A stretch of DNA of 64,000 nucleotides from Oscarella lobularis (GCF_947507565.1 NC_089175.1:186001-250000); one strand, 5' to 3'. Positions 53,501 to 64,000 are shown, counted from the stretch's first letter. Numbers and translations are program-made. Notes: generated by a model not told the origin, from the sequence alone.

Positions 53501-55994
53501 GACTGAGACGAGAAGGATTCGTGGAAAAAGCAAGATCTCTCTGAGGAGTCGTCATCAGAATCGTTACCATGATCGTCAGGTGCTCCAGCAGCAGTGCGTA
53601 GAGGAGCTTTATCATAAATAGGTGAAACTGCAGCTTGCAAAGAAGACGACTCGTCATTTTCTTCAGCTGTTTCTCCTGCCATCTCTTGACTTGTGGCATG
53701 AACAGAAGAAAGTCTACTATCAGAAGAAACCTCGCCTTTTTTTTCTTTAGCTTTTTCCACTCCAATTTCTGCCTCATTACTAAACTTGCTCGGCATCTCT
53801 TGACTAGTGGCCAATGACGCTTCACTGACATGAAGAGTAGATGACCGCGCAATTTCACGCATTTCCAACTGAGACGAAGAGGAACTACGAAGAATGTGAG
53901 ATTCATCCGCTGAATTTTTTTCTGAAGCGTCGTTTGAACTTTCACCAGTAGACTCTGACGGCCTTTTATCACCGTCATCATGTGAGCCATTATCATGTGC
54001 ATGTGTAACGTTTTTAATTTTCTTACAAAGCTAAAATTCAGTTTGTCAAATATACTCATGAGCACAAACGCAGAGCTCTTACTTCTTTCATTTGGGGCCT
54101 TTCAGATGGCTCTTCATTTGTGCACGTCTTTGAAAGAGCAAACAATCGCTGAGCAACTGTGAGCGGCCAAGGTGTTCGAGGATCTGTTAGAACAGTGGGA
54201 TCTTCACCGGAATTTTCCAGATCTTTTATGTACGCGATCTAAACAATAGTTTAGTTTCTTAGAAAAGAAGGCTTGGTAACATACAAGATCCGCTTTCTTT
54301 GCCAAACTGTACGGCGGTAAGCCAGTGACAATCTCATACATAATCTAAAAAAACAATGAAGGACAATAAAACTTATTGCTTGGTAGCTGCAACCATTCCA
54401 AAGGCGTAAACATCAACAGTTGGTGACAAGAAACCTTCCATAGCTTCCGGACTCATATAGCTTTTTGTTCCAACAACGTCATCGAAAAATTCCGTTGTAC
54501 TTGGACTTTCGTCTTCGCCCAAATATGATGAAAGACCGAAATCAGTTAGCTTTGCAATCAAATTGCCTCTTTTATCTTTCCCCAAAAGTACATTGGCACT
54601 GTAAAAATAAACACGCGTCCTTGTTAGCTAAAAAACTTCAAATCTTGATTTGCCTTTTGACGTCACGATGAACAAACTTGACAGAGTGAACGAAGTTCAA
54701 AGCTTTTGAAACGTCAAGCGCAATAACTAAGCGATCCTCCCACGAAGGTGGATGTGGGTTGTTCTACAACATACAATGTAAAAGCCACACTACTTTAGGA
54801 CTTCAACTACACCTTTGATAGAGCCTCTCTCAAAGTCCCACCCATTAGACATTCATAAACTAAGCATAGTTCAGTAGAATCAACACTGTAGGCCAACAAT
54901 TGAACTACATTCTTGTGCTGACATCTGCCATTATACGCCCACCGTTAGGTAGCCATAGAAAATAAAAAGACTTACTTGGACAAAGCCTGAATTTCAGACG
55001 GGAATTGCCTTCTGTGCAGTTTTAGGTATGATGGATTGTCCCTTTTAGGCTAAAGAGCAAGACAAGAGGATGATCAACATTTCGTTAATATCAGTTTTTG
55101 ATTTAGTACCGGTTTAAATTTTTTTACTGCAACTTCTAAAGTGGAATTGTCTTCTTGTTTAAGATGACCTAAATAGACGTTTCCAAAGCTTCCTTCACCA
55201 AGAAGCCGTCCATTCTCCTTCACAGGACACGAATCGAAATCATTGGTTGCCGCCTTAAGTTGATCAAACGGTATGTCTAAAAGTTCATGCAGACACACCG
55301 ACAACGAATCTTGACTAGATGACAATGGTGTCATCGACTGAGACGAGAAAAAACTTCCTGAGGTGCCATTTGAGTTTGAATCTTTTTTTTCAAAAGCAGA
55401 CGTCTGCATTACATTATCATTGTCGCTGTCAGCAGTATGCAAAAAGAGCGGCTCTTCACTTTGCCCAGCTTGTTCTCGTCCACACTTGATCCTTGCATGA
55501 ATTAGATGATCGCAAACGTTTCCAACATTATCAACCATAATCTCATTCATTGACAAATGAGGCTGGAGCGCTTCATTTTTATTTTGTCTGGCCTTTTCTT
55601 TTTCATCTGGAACAAACAACTTACGTTTTCGTATAACATCCAACTGATTTCGCAACGGTGTAACAAAATGTACCACATTCGTGGCATTACAAACGTCATT
55701 GTCAATGAAGGGTCCGTTCAACGCGAAGCCACTTTGGGTGTTTACGTATTTATCTTCCTTCTTCTGTAGGAGAATTCCTAGCAGAGCCAATGCAAATTAT
55801 AAATTGCAAACTGTAAATAGCCCACCCATTTTTTTGGTAGAGAATAAATGAAAAGGTGTCTCGCTGATTATCGAAGCCTCCAACAGCTTGTCTAGTCCTC
55901 GAGATATTATTCTTTTAGTGGAACACTGCATGATTAAGTACACAATTAGACGAAGAAAGTGTAAAATGAACCGAGGAGACGTGTTTTTCAGCAT
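50529..55994 (-). CDS. Tandem-kinase gene beta: three IRAK/Pelle-like kinase domains in one chain
   Basis: ATG 55992-55994; exon 1 joins at 55830 (KKM + GILLQKKED) to a long N-terminal region. Kinase 1 (about 55260-54060): LLGEGSFGNVYLG, VAVKKFKP, FVHRDVKR, KLTDFGLSSYL, YMSPEAMEG, ERPQMKE. Linker exon from 54030 (LCKKIKNVTHAHDNG) into kinase 2 (about 53420-52210): LLGSGSFGDVYLG, LVHRDVKR, KLADFGLSSYL, YMSPEAEKG, KRPKMEE. Linker exon from 52159 (ICEKINDLVADASDEDE) into kinase 3 (about 51910-50640): LLGSGRFGDVYLG, VVAIKKFKP, LVHRDVKR, KLADFGLSSKY, then YMPHEA for APE; terminal exon VCKEIQDLVDRAGKNCS, stop 50529. The linker-2 exon has no Met before the third glycine loop, so kinase 3 cannot start on its own. 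All three keep Lys, HRD and DFG. Estimated length about 1400 residues. Kinase 3 has a 30-base tandem duplication in its activation segment (51047-51106). Confidence 0.8.
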
Positions 55995-56282
55995 CGATTG
56001 CTCTTATAGTCACGTGTTCGGTTCATTCTAAACTCGACTCGACATCAAAACCAATCTTACACGCAAATTGAAAGCCTCTTTGGCGATATTGTCAGCCATT
56101 TGAGCAGCGAATTTGAGCACAGAAGAGTCCCCGATACGGCCCTCCGATACTCTGCGTCTCCTACGCGTACGCATGCGCTGTGGCCAGTCCAGCCGGTCCA
56201 GCCAGTCCTACATGTATGATCTACACGAAATGTGTCTTCGTCTGTTACGCAGACTCTGAGTCGAATTTCCTTTAACACTCAT

Positions 56283-56325
56283 TTGCGTTGCAGCTCTTTC
56301 AGCTCCGCCAAAACCTGGTAATTAT
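56283..56325 (-). pseudogene. Relic of a D-type kinase terminal exon
   Basis: Minus strand reads an AG acceptor followed by VLAELKELQRK and a stop, matching the last exon of kinase D (VLAELQEIRCEYF). No kinase body is attached; beta starts about 290 bases further on. A remnant of a D gene that once stood between gamma and beta. Confidence 0.6.
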
Positions 56326-56505
56326 TATAACTAATGAATGACGAAAGCCATGATGAATCATGGGAATGCACCTCGTGACGTCATTATCACGCAATCCCCT
56401 AAAAATAGCTAGAGGCTAACCACATGGGGCGGGGCTCTAACTTACATTTACTTTCTAGCACACACCACCATACTGGTACACACATACAAACAAGTTGCCC
56501 AAACT

Positions 56506-59500
56506 TCAGCTAATTTTTTTAGATCTATTCACGAGGTCTTGAATTTCCTTGCAAACCTGAAATGCAATTCAAATGTACTAATGCACCCTAAAATCACAGT
56601 ACTGTCTGTACTTCTTTCATTTTCGGCCTTTTAGATGAGACACAATGTGTGCACTTCTCTGAAAGAGCAAGCAATTGCTGAGCAAATGTGGGTGGCCAAA
56701 GTGTTCGAGGATCTATATAAGATGTGAGATCTCCAACTGCCTTTTCCGCATCTCTCATGAATGTAATCTACACAAACGTTCAGCTTTTTGGGAAACAAGA
56801 CAACCTACTAATAAGCTACGTACGAGATCCATTTTCTTGGCCGAACTATAGGGAGGTAAGCCAGTGACAATTTCATACATAACCTAAAGAACAATAAATG
56901 ACAATGATATCTATTTGTTGGTAACTGCAACCATTCCAAAGGCATAAAAATCGCCTTCTCGTGACACGCGACCTTTTGTTACTTCAGGAGCCATGTACCA
57001 CTGTGTGCCAACAGCCATAGTAGAATACAATGTTTCATCTTTGTACAAATGTGATGAAAAGCCAAAGTCAGCTAGCTTTGCAATCAATACGCCTTCTTCA
57101 TCTTTCCCCAGAAGTATATTGGAACTGCAAAACAAAACGTGCCCCTATTGGTAAGTAAATTTTAATAATGACATACCTTTTGACGTCACGATGAACAAAT
57201 TCGCAAGAGTGAATGAAGTTCAAAGCCTTTGATATATGAAGAGCTATGATTAAGCGTTCCTCCCATGAAAGCGGACTTGGGTTATTCTACAGAATACTAC
57301 GTAAAATCACACTACCTAAGGAATTTAGTTACACTACCCAGACCTCTGATAGCGCATCTTTCAAAGTCCCATCAATTAGCAATTCATAAACTATGCACAG
57401 TTCAGCAGAATCAATACTGTAGGCCAACAATTTAACTACATTTTTGTGACGAAATCTGCCATGATTGATACGCCCACCTTTAGGTAGGTACAAAAAACAG
57501 ACTTACGCGGACATAGCACGTATTTCGGACGGAAATTGTCTTCTGTGCAGTTTTAGGCCAGATGGTCTATCATATTTAGGCTAAAAGAGAAAATGAGAGA
57601 AAGAAGATATGAAGTTTATCGGTTTTGTTTAATACCGGTTTGAATTTTTTTACTGCAACCAAACAGGGCTTATCTCTCAATGAAAGAAGTCCCAGATAAA
57701 CGTCTCCAAAGCTTCCTGAGCCAAGAAGACAACCTCCTTCTGTCACAAGAGATGAATTGAATCCGTTGGTTGCCGCCTTCAGTTGTTCAAATGGCATTTC
57801 TAAAAATTCATGCGGCCATACCAACGAATTTTGATCTGCATGAAGAATAGATGCAAGCGCAATCCCACGCGTTTCCGTCTGAGATGAAAAAGAACTGCGA
57901 AGAATGCGAGATTTCTCACCTGAATTGCTCTTTGGGGTGTCAGTTGAGCTTTGATGACTGTTTTTTGGACCCTTTTTTCCACCAGCAGGCTTATGCCGCT
58001 TGTTATCTTTATCATCTTTATCATCCGAGTCATCATCTGAATCGTGATGGTCCGGTGCCCCAGCAGCTGCAGTGCGCAAAGGAGGTGACTCGTCATTGTC
58101 ATCATGGCCAAATTTAGCAACCAACATTTTAATGATGTTGTGAACCTAAAACACGCATCCTTGAACGCGTAACAACAATGTGGAATAATGCAACCTTATC
58201 CATTAGAGGTCTTTTTTTGCTGTTTCTGTCAGTACATATCTTGGCAAGTGCAGTTAGTTCTCGGGCCTCAGCATGGGGCCATGGTACTCGAGGATCAAAC
58301 ATAATATTCACATCTTCTTTTTCCTCTACTTCAAGCATATAATTGACCTGTGAAACAATTGAAAAACGAACCACGTTTATTTAATTAATTAATTTACAAT
58401 TACCAAATCTACTTTCTTGCTATAACTATATGGAGGAAGCCCGGTCACAATTTCATACAGGACCTGTATCCAATGACTATACATAATACTGTTGTTATTC
58501 ACACGCATGGAGTCCTTACGACGCCGAACGCGTAAACGTCTGATCTTGGAGACGTCTTGCCGAGATATGTTTCTGGCGCCATATAGCTTCTCGTTCCAAC
58601 GGATAACGTCACAGAAAATGATTCCATTGGATTATGACCCTCTTCAGTGATAGTCGCTAGACCGAAGTCTGCCAGCTTAGCATTGTCGCCTTCTCCAAGC
58701 AACACATTTCCACTGCATGTACATATCAACACATGCACAGAAGGCCGTGCTGTTTATCACCTTTTTACATCGCGGTGCAGTAGTCCAGGAGTGAGAGAGT
58801 GCAAGTACTTGAGAGCACTTGCAATTTGACTAGAAATGCGTAGACGGCTTGATACACTTGGCACATTGTGACTTTCCTAAAGCAACATCATGAAAAATTA
58901 TAGATAGAAAACTATCTGTGGAGTCATACCTTGGCTAATGCTTTTCTCAGAGTCCTGCCATGAACGTATTCATAAAGCAGACAAAGCTGAGGACCATCAA
59001 CTGACAAACCCATCAGTTTCACAATATTCTCATGATTAACCCTATGATCAACAAATGTCTTGGCTGTTCACGTGCAACATACAAATACGGATATCAATAG
59101 CGTTTAGGCAAGCATGCTAGACTTTCAACTTCCTAATTCCTACCGTATAAGAGATGAAATCTCAGTTGGAAATTGTTTCCTGTTCAATTGTATTCGAGAT
59201 GGTTTATCATCTTTAGGCTAATAGAGGTATGGTATCATTAGATTGATATTAATCGTCTTAGACGAAAATAAAATACCGGTTTGAATCGTTTGACAGCAAT
59301 CTTAGTTAGTCTGCCTCCTACTTCCAAATCTGCCAGAAACACATCGCCAAAGCTTCCAGAACCAATTAGAAGTTTTGAATCAAAATCTTTAGTAGCTCGA
59401 GCCAGTTCTTCAAATTTGGCTATAGTGACAAGGTCCACTGTGCTATCCTCCGTTTGAGATAGAGAATCAGCACTTGCTGACAACAATTCGCTAAAAGTTT

Positions 59501-60071
59501 CAGTAAACGTTTCCCATTCTGGAATAAAGCTATTTTGGTTCAAGAACGTCTCCGTTTGGTCACTTTGAGAATCACACGTCTTATCAACTTCATCTAAGTC
59601 TTCCGTGTCTTTGATGTTCTCTTTACTAGCGGAAGTGCATAAAGCAAAGGTGAATTTCTTTAAAATGCCTTTTTTAAATAATTTTTCAATCATATCGTAG
59701 ATTGCTTTCCAGATATCGAGAAATTGTAAATCATAGGGGTCAAAAAAGCGCACACGCCTAAAACAAAATTTCACGTGATCAAGCCAAGTTTTCTTCCAAG
59801 CATCTTTAGAGACTTTCTCCAGTCCCTTGTAAAACTCATTCCGAAAATTACACTTTGCTTTCACCGTTTTTGCATCAAAATTTGTGTGTAATACAGAGTC
59901 GAGGAAGTTAGCCATCTGTTTTCTGCTCTTGCTTCTAAAACTTATTTCAGTTTTAGCGTCGATTGACTCATAAATGAAGAGTTTGTTTTGTGCTATTTTA
60001 AGATCTGCAGCTTTTCTAAGATTCAGAAGTGTTCCTGTAGCCTCTTTCAAATCTTCGATATTCACGTTCAA
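56506..60071 (-). CDS. Tandem-kinase gene gamma: two IRAK/Pelle-like kinase domains (intact)
   Basis: Stop at 56506-56508. Kinase 1 (about 59440-58200): KFEELARATKDF, LLIGSGSFGDVFLADL, IAVKRFKP, KLMGLSVDG (intact where alpha has a stop), HRDVKR, AKLADFGLATI, YMAPETYLG, KKRPLMDKV. The exon from 58145 continues in phase (VHNIIKMLVAKFGHDD) through the linker to kinase 2 (about 57790-56600): LLGSGSFGDVYLGLL, VAVKKFKP, FVHRDVKR, KLADFGFSSHL, YMAPEVTKG, SKRPKMKE; terminal exon VCKEIQDLVNRSKKIS. The 5' end is not settled: the frame is open to 60071 and beyond without an ATG, running into a 20-bp-arm palindrome at 60141. The first exon may be at 61618-61748. The N-terminal region (FLDSVLHTNF, KFCFRRVRFFDPYD) resembles nothing I know and differs from alpha. 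Confidence 0.75.
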
Positions 60072-60109
60072 CGAATGCAGCGCCGGGACCGTGACTAGAT
60101 AGTCATGGT

Positions 60110-61618
60110 GAGTCGAATTATCAACACCATAATTCCCCGAACACCAGGGCGCGCGCGGGCTTCGCCCGCGCGCGCCCTGGTGTGAGGGGCTCTCAAACGT
60201 GATCGCCCGAAAACCAAAGTGTTTGTCTGTCGGTATACACTGACGTCACAATCGCATTTAGACCAATCACGCACACATGTGCCTTTGTGACATCACATTC
60301 ATTGTGATGTCATACTCTCCCGTATTTTGAACAAAATGTACATAAAAAGGTGACGTCACAGTAGATAGGAACCCCGGATTGTGTTCAAAACTTTTCAGGA
60401 AGGAGTAGGCATATTATACTGGCTACTTTATCAAGGATAAACATAACGGGCACATAGCAATGAGCTTTATCAGTAACGTTCATAAATGGAACACAGTACG
60501 GGAGCACGTTGGGTTTTGCGTGCTGCGAGCTTCGCTCGCAGCACGCAAACCCAACTGCGAGCTGATAATGGGCCTCATGACACGATCACCCAAAGAGGCA
60601 GAGGTTAGGGTTAGGAGGGGTATAGCTCTGTGTCGCCCTTACATAAGAAGTCAAATTGTAGACTTTTGACGAAAATAAATCATGCCAAATAATGTGGTTA
60701 TGCAGTGCAATGCATTGCACATTCTTATTACTCTAATTTTAGTAAAGCCTATTTTGCAGCGAGTAATAAGAATATGCTGAGAGTGTTCGGGGATCCCATG
60801 ATGGCTCACCAAAGGCCATCATTATCTAGTAACAGCACTGTTACATCTATGTTTGATAAACATAACGGGCATATAACAGTGAGCTTATTAGTAACATTTA
60901 TCAAGGGAACGCAGTAAAGGAGCACGTTGGGTTTGTCGTGCTGCGAGCTTCGCTCGCAGCACGCAAACCCAACTGCGAGCTGATAATGGGCCTCGTGACT
61001 CCTCGTGACACGGTCACCTGAAAAAGTTGGGCTGGGGAGGGGTAGCTCTGTGCGCATGACAGGTCAAATTAGCTAATTGTAGGATTTTGCGGAAAATAAT
61101 GCATGTCATGGCTAGGCAGTGTGATGCACATTATGCACATCAGCTTTCCTAAAATTAGAGTGACAGATACCGTGCTGAGGGTGTTCGGGGATCACATGAT
61201 GGCTCACAAAAGGCCATCATTATCTAGTATACAGGCTACATCATCGAGGATAAATACTATTAAACATAACGGGCACATATCAATGAGCTTTATCAGTAAC
61301 GTTCATAAAGGGAACGCTGTAAAGGAGCACGTTGGGTTTGTCGTGCTGCGAGCGCAGCTCGCAGCACGCAAACCCAACTGCGAGCTGATAATGGGCCTCG
61401 TGACACGATTACCCAAAGGGGCAGAGGTTAGGGTTAGGTCTGTGTCACGCTTACGTAAGAAGCCAAATTGTAGGCTTTTACGGAAAATAAAGCATGCCAA
61501 CTCACGCCAGTGCGATGCAAATTATGCAAAAAGGCTTTACAAAAATTAGAGTAATAAGAATGTGCTGGGGGTGTTCGGGGATCCCATGATGGCTCACGAA
61601 AGGCCATCATTATCTAGT
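60110..61618. mobile_element. Array of three related hairpin-rich, Helitron-like non-autonomous units
   Basis: Three direct copies of a roughly 390-400-base unit, ending near 60830, 61220 and 61616. Each contains an ATAACGGGCA box, a long near-perfect hairpin (60508-60554, 60926-60973, 61330-61377) with GC-rich stem CGTGCTGCGAG, the segment GAGCTGATAATGGGCCTC, and an end made of GTGTTCGGGGATC, a stem-loop (ATGATGGC / GCCATCAT), three bases, then CTAGT. A hairpin just before CTAG followed by T is the hallmark of Helitron 3' termini. Units 1 and 3 also carry GGTTAGGGTTAGG. At the other end, 60135-60144 is CCCCGAACAC, the inverse of GTGTTCGGGG. No transposase or helicase gene is present. Confidence 0.6.
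60141..60183. repeat. Perfect GC palindrome, 20-bp arms, 3-base loop
   Basis: Left arm 60141-60160 and right arm 60164-60183 are exact complements around TTC. Same GC-TTC-GC apex as the hairpins of units 1 and 2 in the adjacent array. Lies where the open frame of gamma runs upstream. Confidence 0.9.
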
Positions 61619-61748
61619 TAACAGAAGTTGAAACTAGAAACTCTGATTGCGCTATTCCGAGTCCTTTTAGATCGGCATCTTTTACACCATCAGCAAAAAT
61701 CTCCTTAAGATGTTCTTTGCACTGACAAACCTCGTCTTTCTCAGGCAT
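61618..61748 (-). other. Candidate upstream exon of gene gamma
   Basis: Minus-strand frame from an ATG at 61746-61748 encoding about 44 residues (MPEKDEVCQCKEHLKEIFAD...) up to the edge of the mobile-element array. It has coding character, but no homologue I recognise and no proven donor site. It would give gamma the start codon it lacks if the array lies in an intron. Confidence 0.3.
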
Positions 61749-61799
61749 GCAACGAACTCTCGACTCTTCTTGTCGACTCAGAGGAGAGCTCTGCGTGAG

Positions 61800-61930
61800 T
61801 GCTGACGTGGCAGCGCACGTGCGCTAAATCGCGTAGGCTGGCCCTGCTGCAGACCAGCCTGCTGACCGACCTGCTGACCTGGGCTGGCTAGGCTAGACTG
61901 CCTGGACCAGCCGGACCTGCTATGCTGCCA
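61800..61930. repeat. Short CTGCTGACC / GGCTGG direct repeats
   Basis: Degenerate repeats of CTGCTGACC, GGCTGG and CCAGCC. A similar cluster (GGCTGGACCGGCTGGACTGG on the minus strand) lies at 56185-56210 upstream of beta. Both sit upstream of kinase genes. Confidence 0.4.
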
Positions 61931-62030
61931 GCTTTGACCGTCAATTTAATTAACTCATATACTGTTTAAACGTTTCAGACTAACCGTGCCAGTTGTCTTC
62001 ATACACACAGATGTCACTAATTAATTAATT

Positions 62031-63655
62031 TTAACCCAACGTCTTCGACACTTTTACAAGTTCATTATAAACCTTAAAAAAGACAATGAAAATGTGAAAA
62101 TAATTTCATCCTGATTATACCTTTTTCATTTGTGGCCGATCAGAGCTGTCCATTTCCCCGCACCACGTACAACTTCTCTACCAAATAGGGTGGCCAGTCA
62201 ACCCTTTGATCAAACCAGGCTCTTAGAGAGCCTCCTTCGTCACGCAAGCGCCGCGCATGAGACATCTAGAAAAACATTTAATTAATTCCTAGTCTACCGA
62301 GCAGCGTTAACTTCCAACCAAGTCAGCAGAACCATGTTTATAAGGAGGGCGACCAGTAATTATTTCTAGTAGTACCTGCAAAAGAAATCATTGTTAATCA
62401 CAGTTCAATTAGGCAAACGAACTCTTGACCACGCCGAATGCATAAACATCCACTTTCCACGACGTTTTTCCTTTTATTGCCTCCGGCGCCATATAGGGAA
62501 GAGTCCCCAATGGAGGAGATACATTAAACGACTTGTCAAAATCCTCCTCGTCCACAAATAAAGACAAGCCAAAATCCCCTAACTTGGCCCCGTCGCTTTC
62601 ATTTCGACCGAGAAAGATGTTCAGACTACCACATAGGTTTAGTAGAAAAACTCAAATACATAATTAATCTTTACGATTTGACGTCACGGTGCACCAAATT
62701 GTGTTCAGTGTGAAGATACGATAGAGCACTAGCGACGTCCGTAACTGCTTTTAGACGACTAGCAAGTGAAATTGGATTCGGATTTTTCTATTATGTGAGA
62801 ATGTGCCACAATGAATGAATAGAAATTGTGTGTATGTACCAAAGTGACAGCTCGCTTTAAATCACCTCCAGCCATATGTTCATACAATATACATGTACAA
62901 AGAGTATCCCCATCCACGCTCTGCCCCAAAATTTTCACTATGTTGGAATGATAAACTCTAATGACACAAATAGTAATTTAATTGAAGGTTTTGATGGAAT
63001 TTTACTGTGAAAAAGTATGAACTTCTACTGGAAACTGACGTAGCATCAGACTCAGCCGTGAGCAGCTTGCTTCTCTTAACTGCAACCAGAAGCAATACAC
63101 TAATCATCAATTACCTACAGTGTGACTATCTCTACTAACAATTTTAAATTTCTTTACAGCCACCGTCGTTTCTTGTCCGTTCAAATTCATTTCTGCCTCA
63201 TAAACATCTCCAAACGTGCCTGATCCCAGTTTCTTGGCGTCACTGAAGTTATTAGTAGCTTTCATGACGTCATTGAAATCGAAAGCGGGCGGGTTTTGCG
63301 TTAGCTTCGTTTCCGATAATCGCAAAGGAACTTTCAAAGATTCTGAAGCATCATCGCTATTCTCTAATTGGCTCGAATTGTTAAATTCGGCCCATCGGTT
63401 CAATACTACGCAGTCAGCTGTACTATTAATTAAATTAATATAATGGATCTATTTCTTACATTGCTGACGTGCTTCATCACGTTTTGGGTCTTTCTCTTGA
63501 GACGCCTTACGGATTATTGGGTTTTCTTTACGATCCGATTCTCGCCGCCCCTTTGCTGGGCCTTTTCCTTTATCCCGTGATTTTGGAAATTTCTTAGGTT
63601 CCAATTTTCCAAAAACTGCGTTGATTATTAACCTAAACGAATAATTGATTTTCAA
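62031..63655 (-). pseudogene. Kinase E, IRAK/Pelle-like, probable frameshift near the C-lobe end
   Basis: A Lys/Glu/Arg-rich N-terminal part (KSRDKGKGPAKGRRESDRKE) is joined (QQL + LNRWAEF) to FDFNDVMKATNNFSDAKKLG, then SGTFGDVYEAEMNLNGQ, TVAVKKFKIV, SNIVKILGQSVDG, LVHRDVKS (near 62680), AKLGDFGLSLFV, YMAPEAIKG, KVDVYAFGVV. The last helix reads LVEKL, then the frame must shift to continue CTWCGEMDSSDRPQMKK (near 62165-62180), consistent with a 2-base deletion. The terminal exon VYNELVKVSKTLG stops at 62031-62033. The 5' end is unresolved; a further exon with ATG at 63929-63931 (MAVRQLNLYTR) is possible. If the shift is an assembly error this is an ordinary single-kinase gene. Confidence 0.6.
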
Positions 63656-63659
63656 CAGT

Positions 63660-64000
63660 TACGGATTAATTTTTTGTAAAACACAGTTACATGGTTTTCA
63701 AGTTCAAGGCTGTTCACTGCAGCGTAACTTTTTGCTTCACAATTCACAAGGTCTAATGCCAACAGATTGCAAGTCACAACACACTTATTGAAATAGCAAC
63801 ACACCCTCAAATGCAATCATCAAACCGGAGATAATATTTTCATTGACCTGAGCACACCATGGTGGTGAGAAAACCGATAGCAAGAGAAGACCACTATACC
63901 TTGTATATAGATTCAACTGCCTCACAGCCATGGTTGAAAAATAACGCTTTATAGCGCATCAATTGATAATCATGCTAATTTTGCATTGGCGCTCAAAAAA
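63660..64000. other. Region upstream of kinase E, not resolved
   Basis: May contain first exons of kinase E on the minus strand (short frame from ATG 63929-63931 ending at a GTATAG donor, then a hydrophobic IISGLMIAFE stretch), but I could not join them in frame. Confidence 0.25.

Noticed and set aside
60603-60615. Interstitial telomere
   Set aside because: Only two TTAGGG units, embedded in a repeated mobile-element-like unit, not a telomeric tract.
61103-61549. Open frames inside the hairpin array (60460-61549)
   Set aside because: They lie wholly inside repeated non-coding units and read through the palindromes; no transposase or helicase motifs.

Overview
The window is animal nuclear DNA. 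Genes are split by many very short GT-AG introns (about 50 bases), often AT-rich with TTAATTAA runs, and neighbours sit tens to hundreds of bases apart on both strands. Gene content (integrin alpha, receptor tyrosine phosphatase with fibronectin III domains, GPCRs, RACK1, SLX4, NFRKB) says metazoan. The compactness plus a large tandem family of IRAK/Pelle-like kinases and plant-type GH3 glycosidases suggests an early-branching animal, most like a compact-genome sponge such as Oscarella. The organism is an inference; nothing in the sequence names it.

Bases 1-33300 hold mostly single-copy genes: two tandem GPCRs (a duplication that also carried off the last exon of the next gene), AASDH (adenylation, carrier and PQQ-propeller domains), NFRKB, an unidentified GC-rich segment with a CCAAT-box promoter, an intronless integrin alpha head-to-head with glucosamine-6-phosphate deaminase, SLX4, a receptor-type tyrosine phosphatase, two intronless GPR143-like GPCRs, a cyclin G/I-like gene, SLC10A7 head-to-head with RACK1, and COMMD6.

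Bases 33295-63660 are an accessory cluster, all on the minus strand. Two GH3 beta-xylosidase-like genes, and a third broken fragment, are followed by IRAK/Pelle/RLK-like kinase genes. These comprise two single-TM receptor-like kinases (A1, A2), a degraded single kinase (D), two genes in which two complete kinase domains are joined in frame (alpha, gamma), one gene with three kinase domains (beta), and a further kinase (E). In beta, the exon carrying the third kinase has no ATG before the glycine loop, so it can only be read as part of the chain. The joins fall at a conserved phase-0 intron after the last kinase helix (RPxMxE), where other members have a short terminal exon. Segmental duplications, gene conversion, one nonsense codon, two frameshifts and relic exons show rapid birth and death. 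A tandem array of three hairpin-rich mobile-element-like units lies upstream of gamma.

The strongest candidate for an undescribed system is this poly-kinase cluster. Its domain arrangement resembles plant tandem kinase proteins of the RLK/Pelle class, but it lies in an animal genome beside secreted glycan-degrading enzymes. The function is unknown; a signalling or recognition role is inference only.
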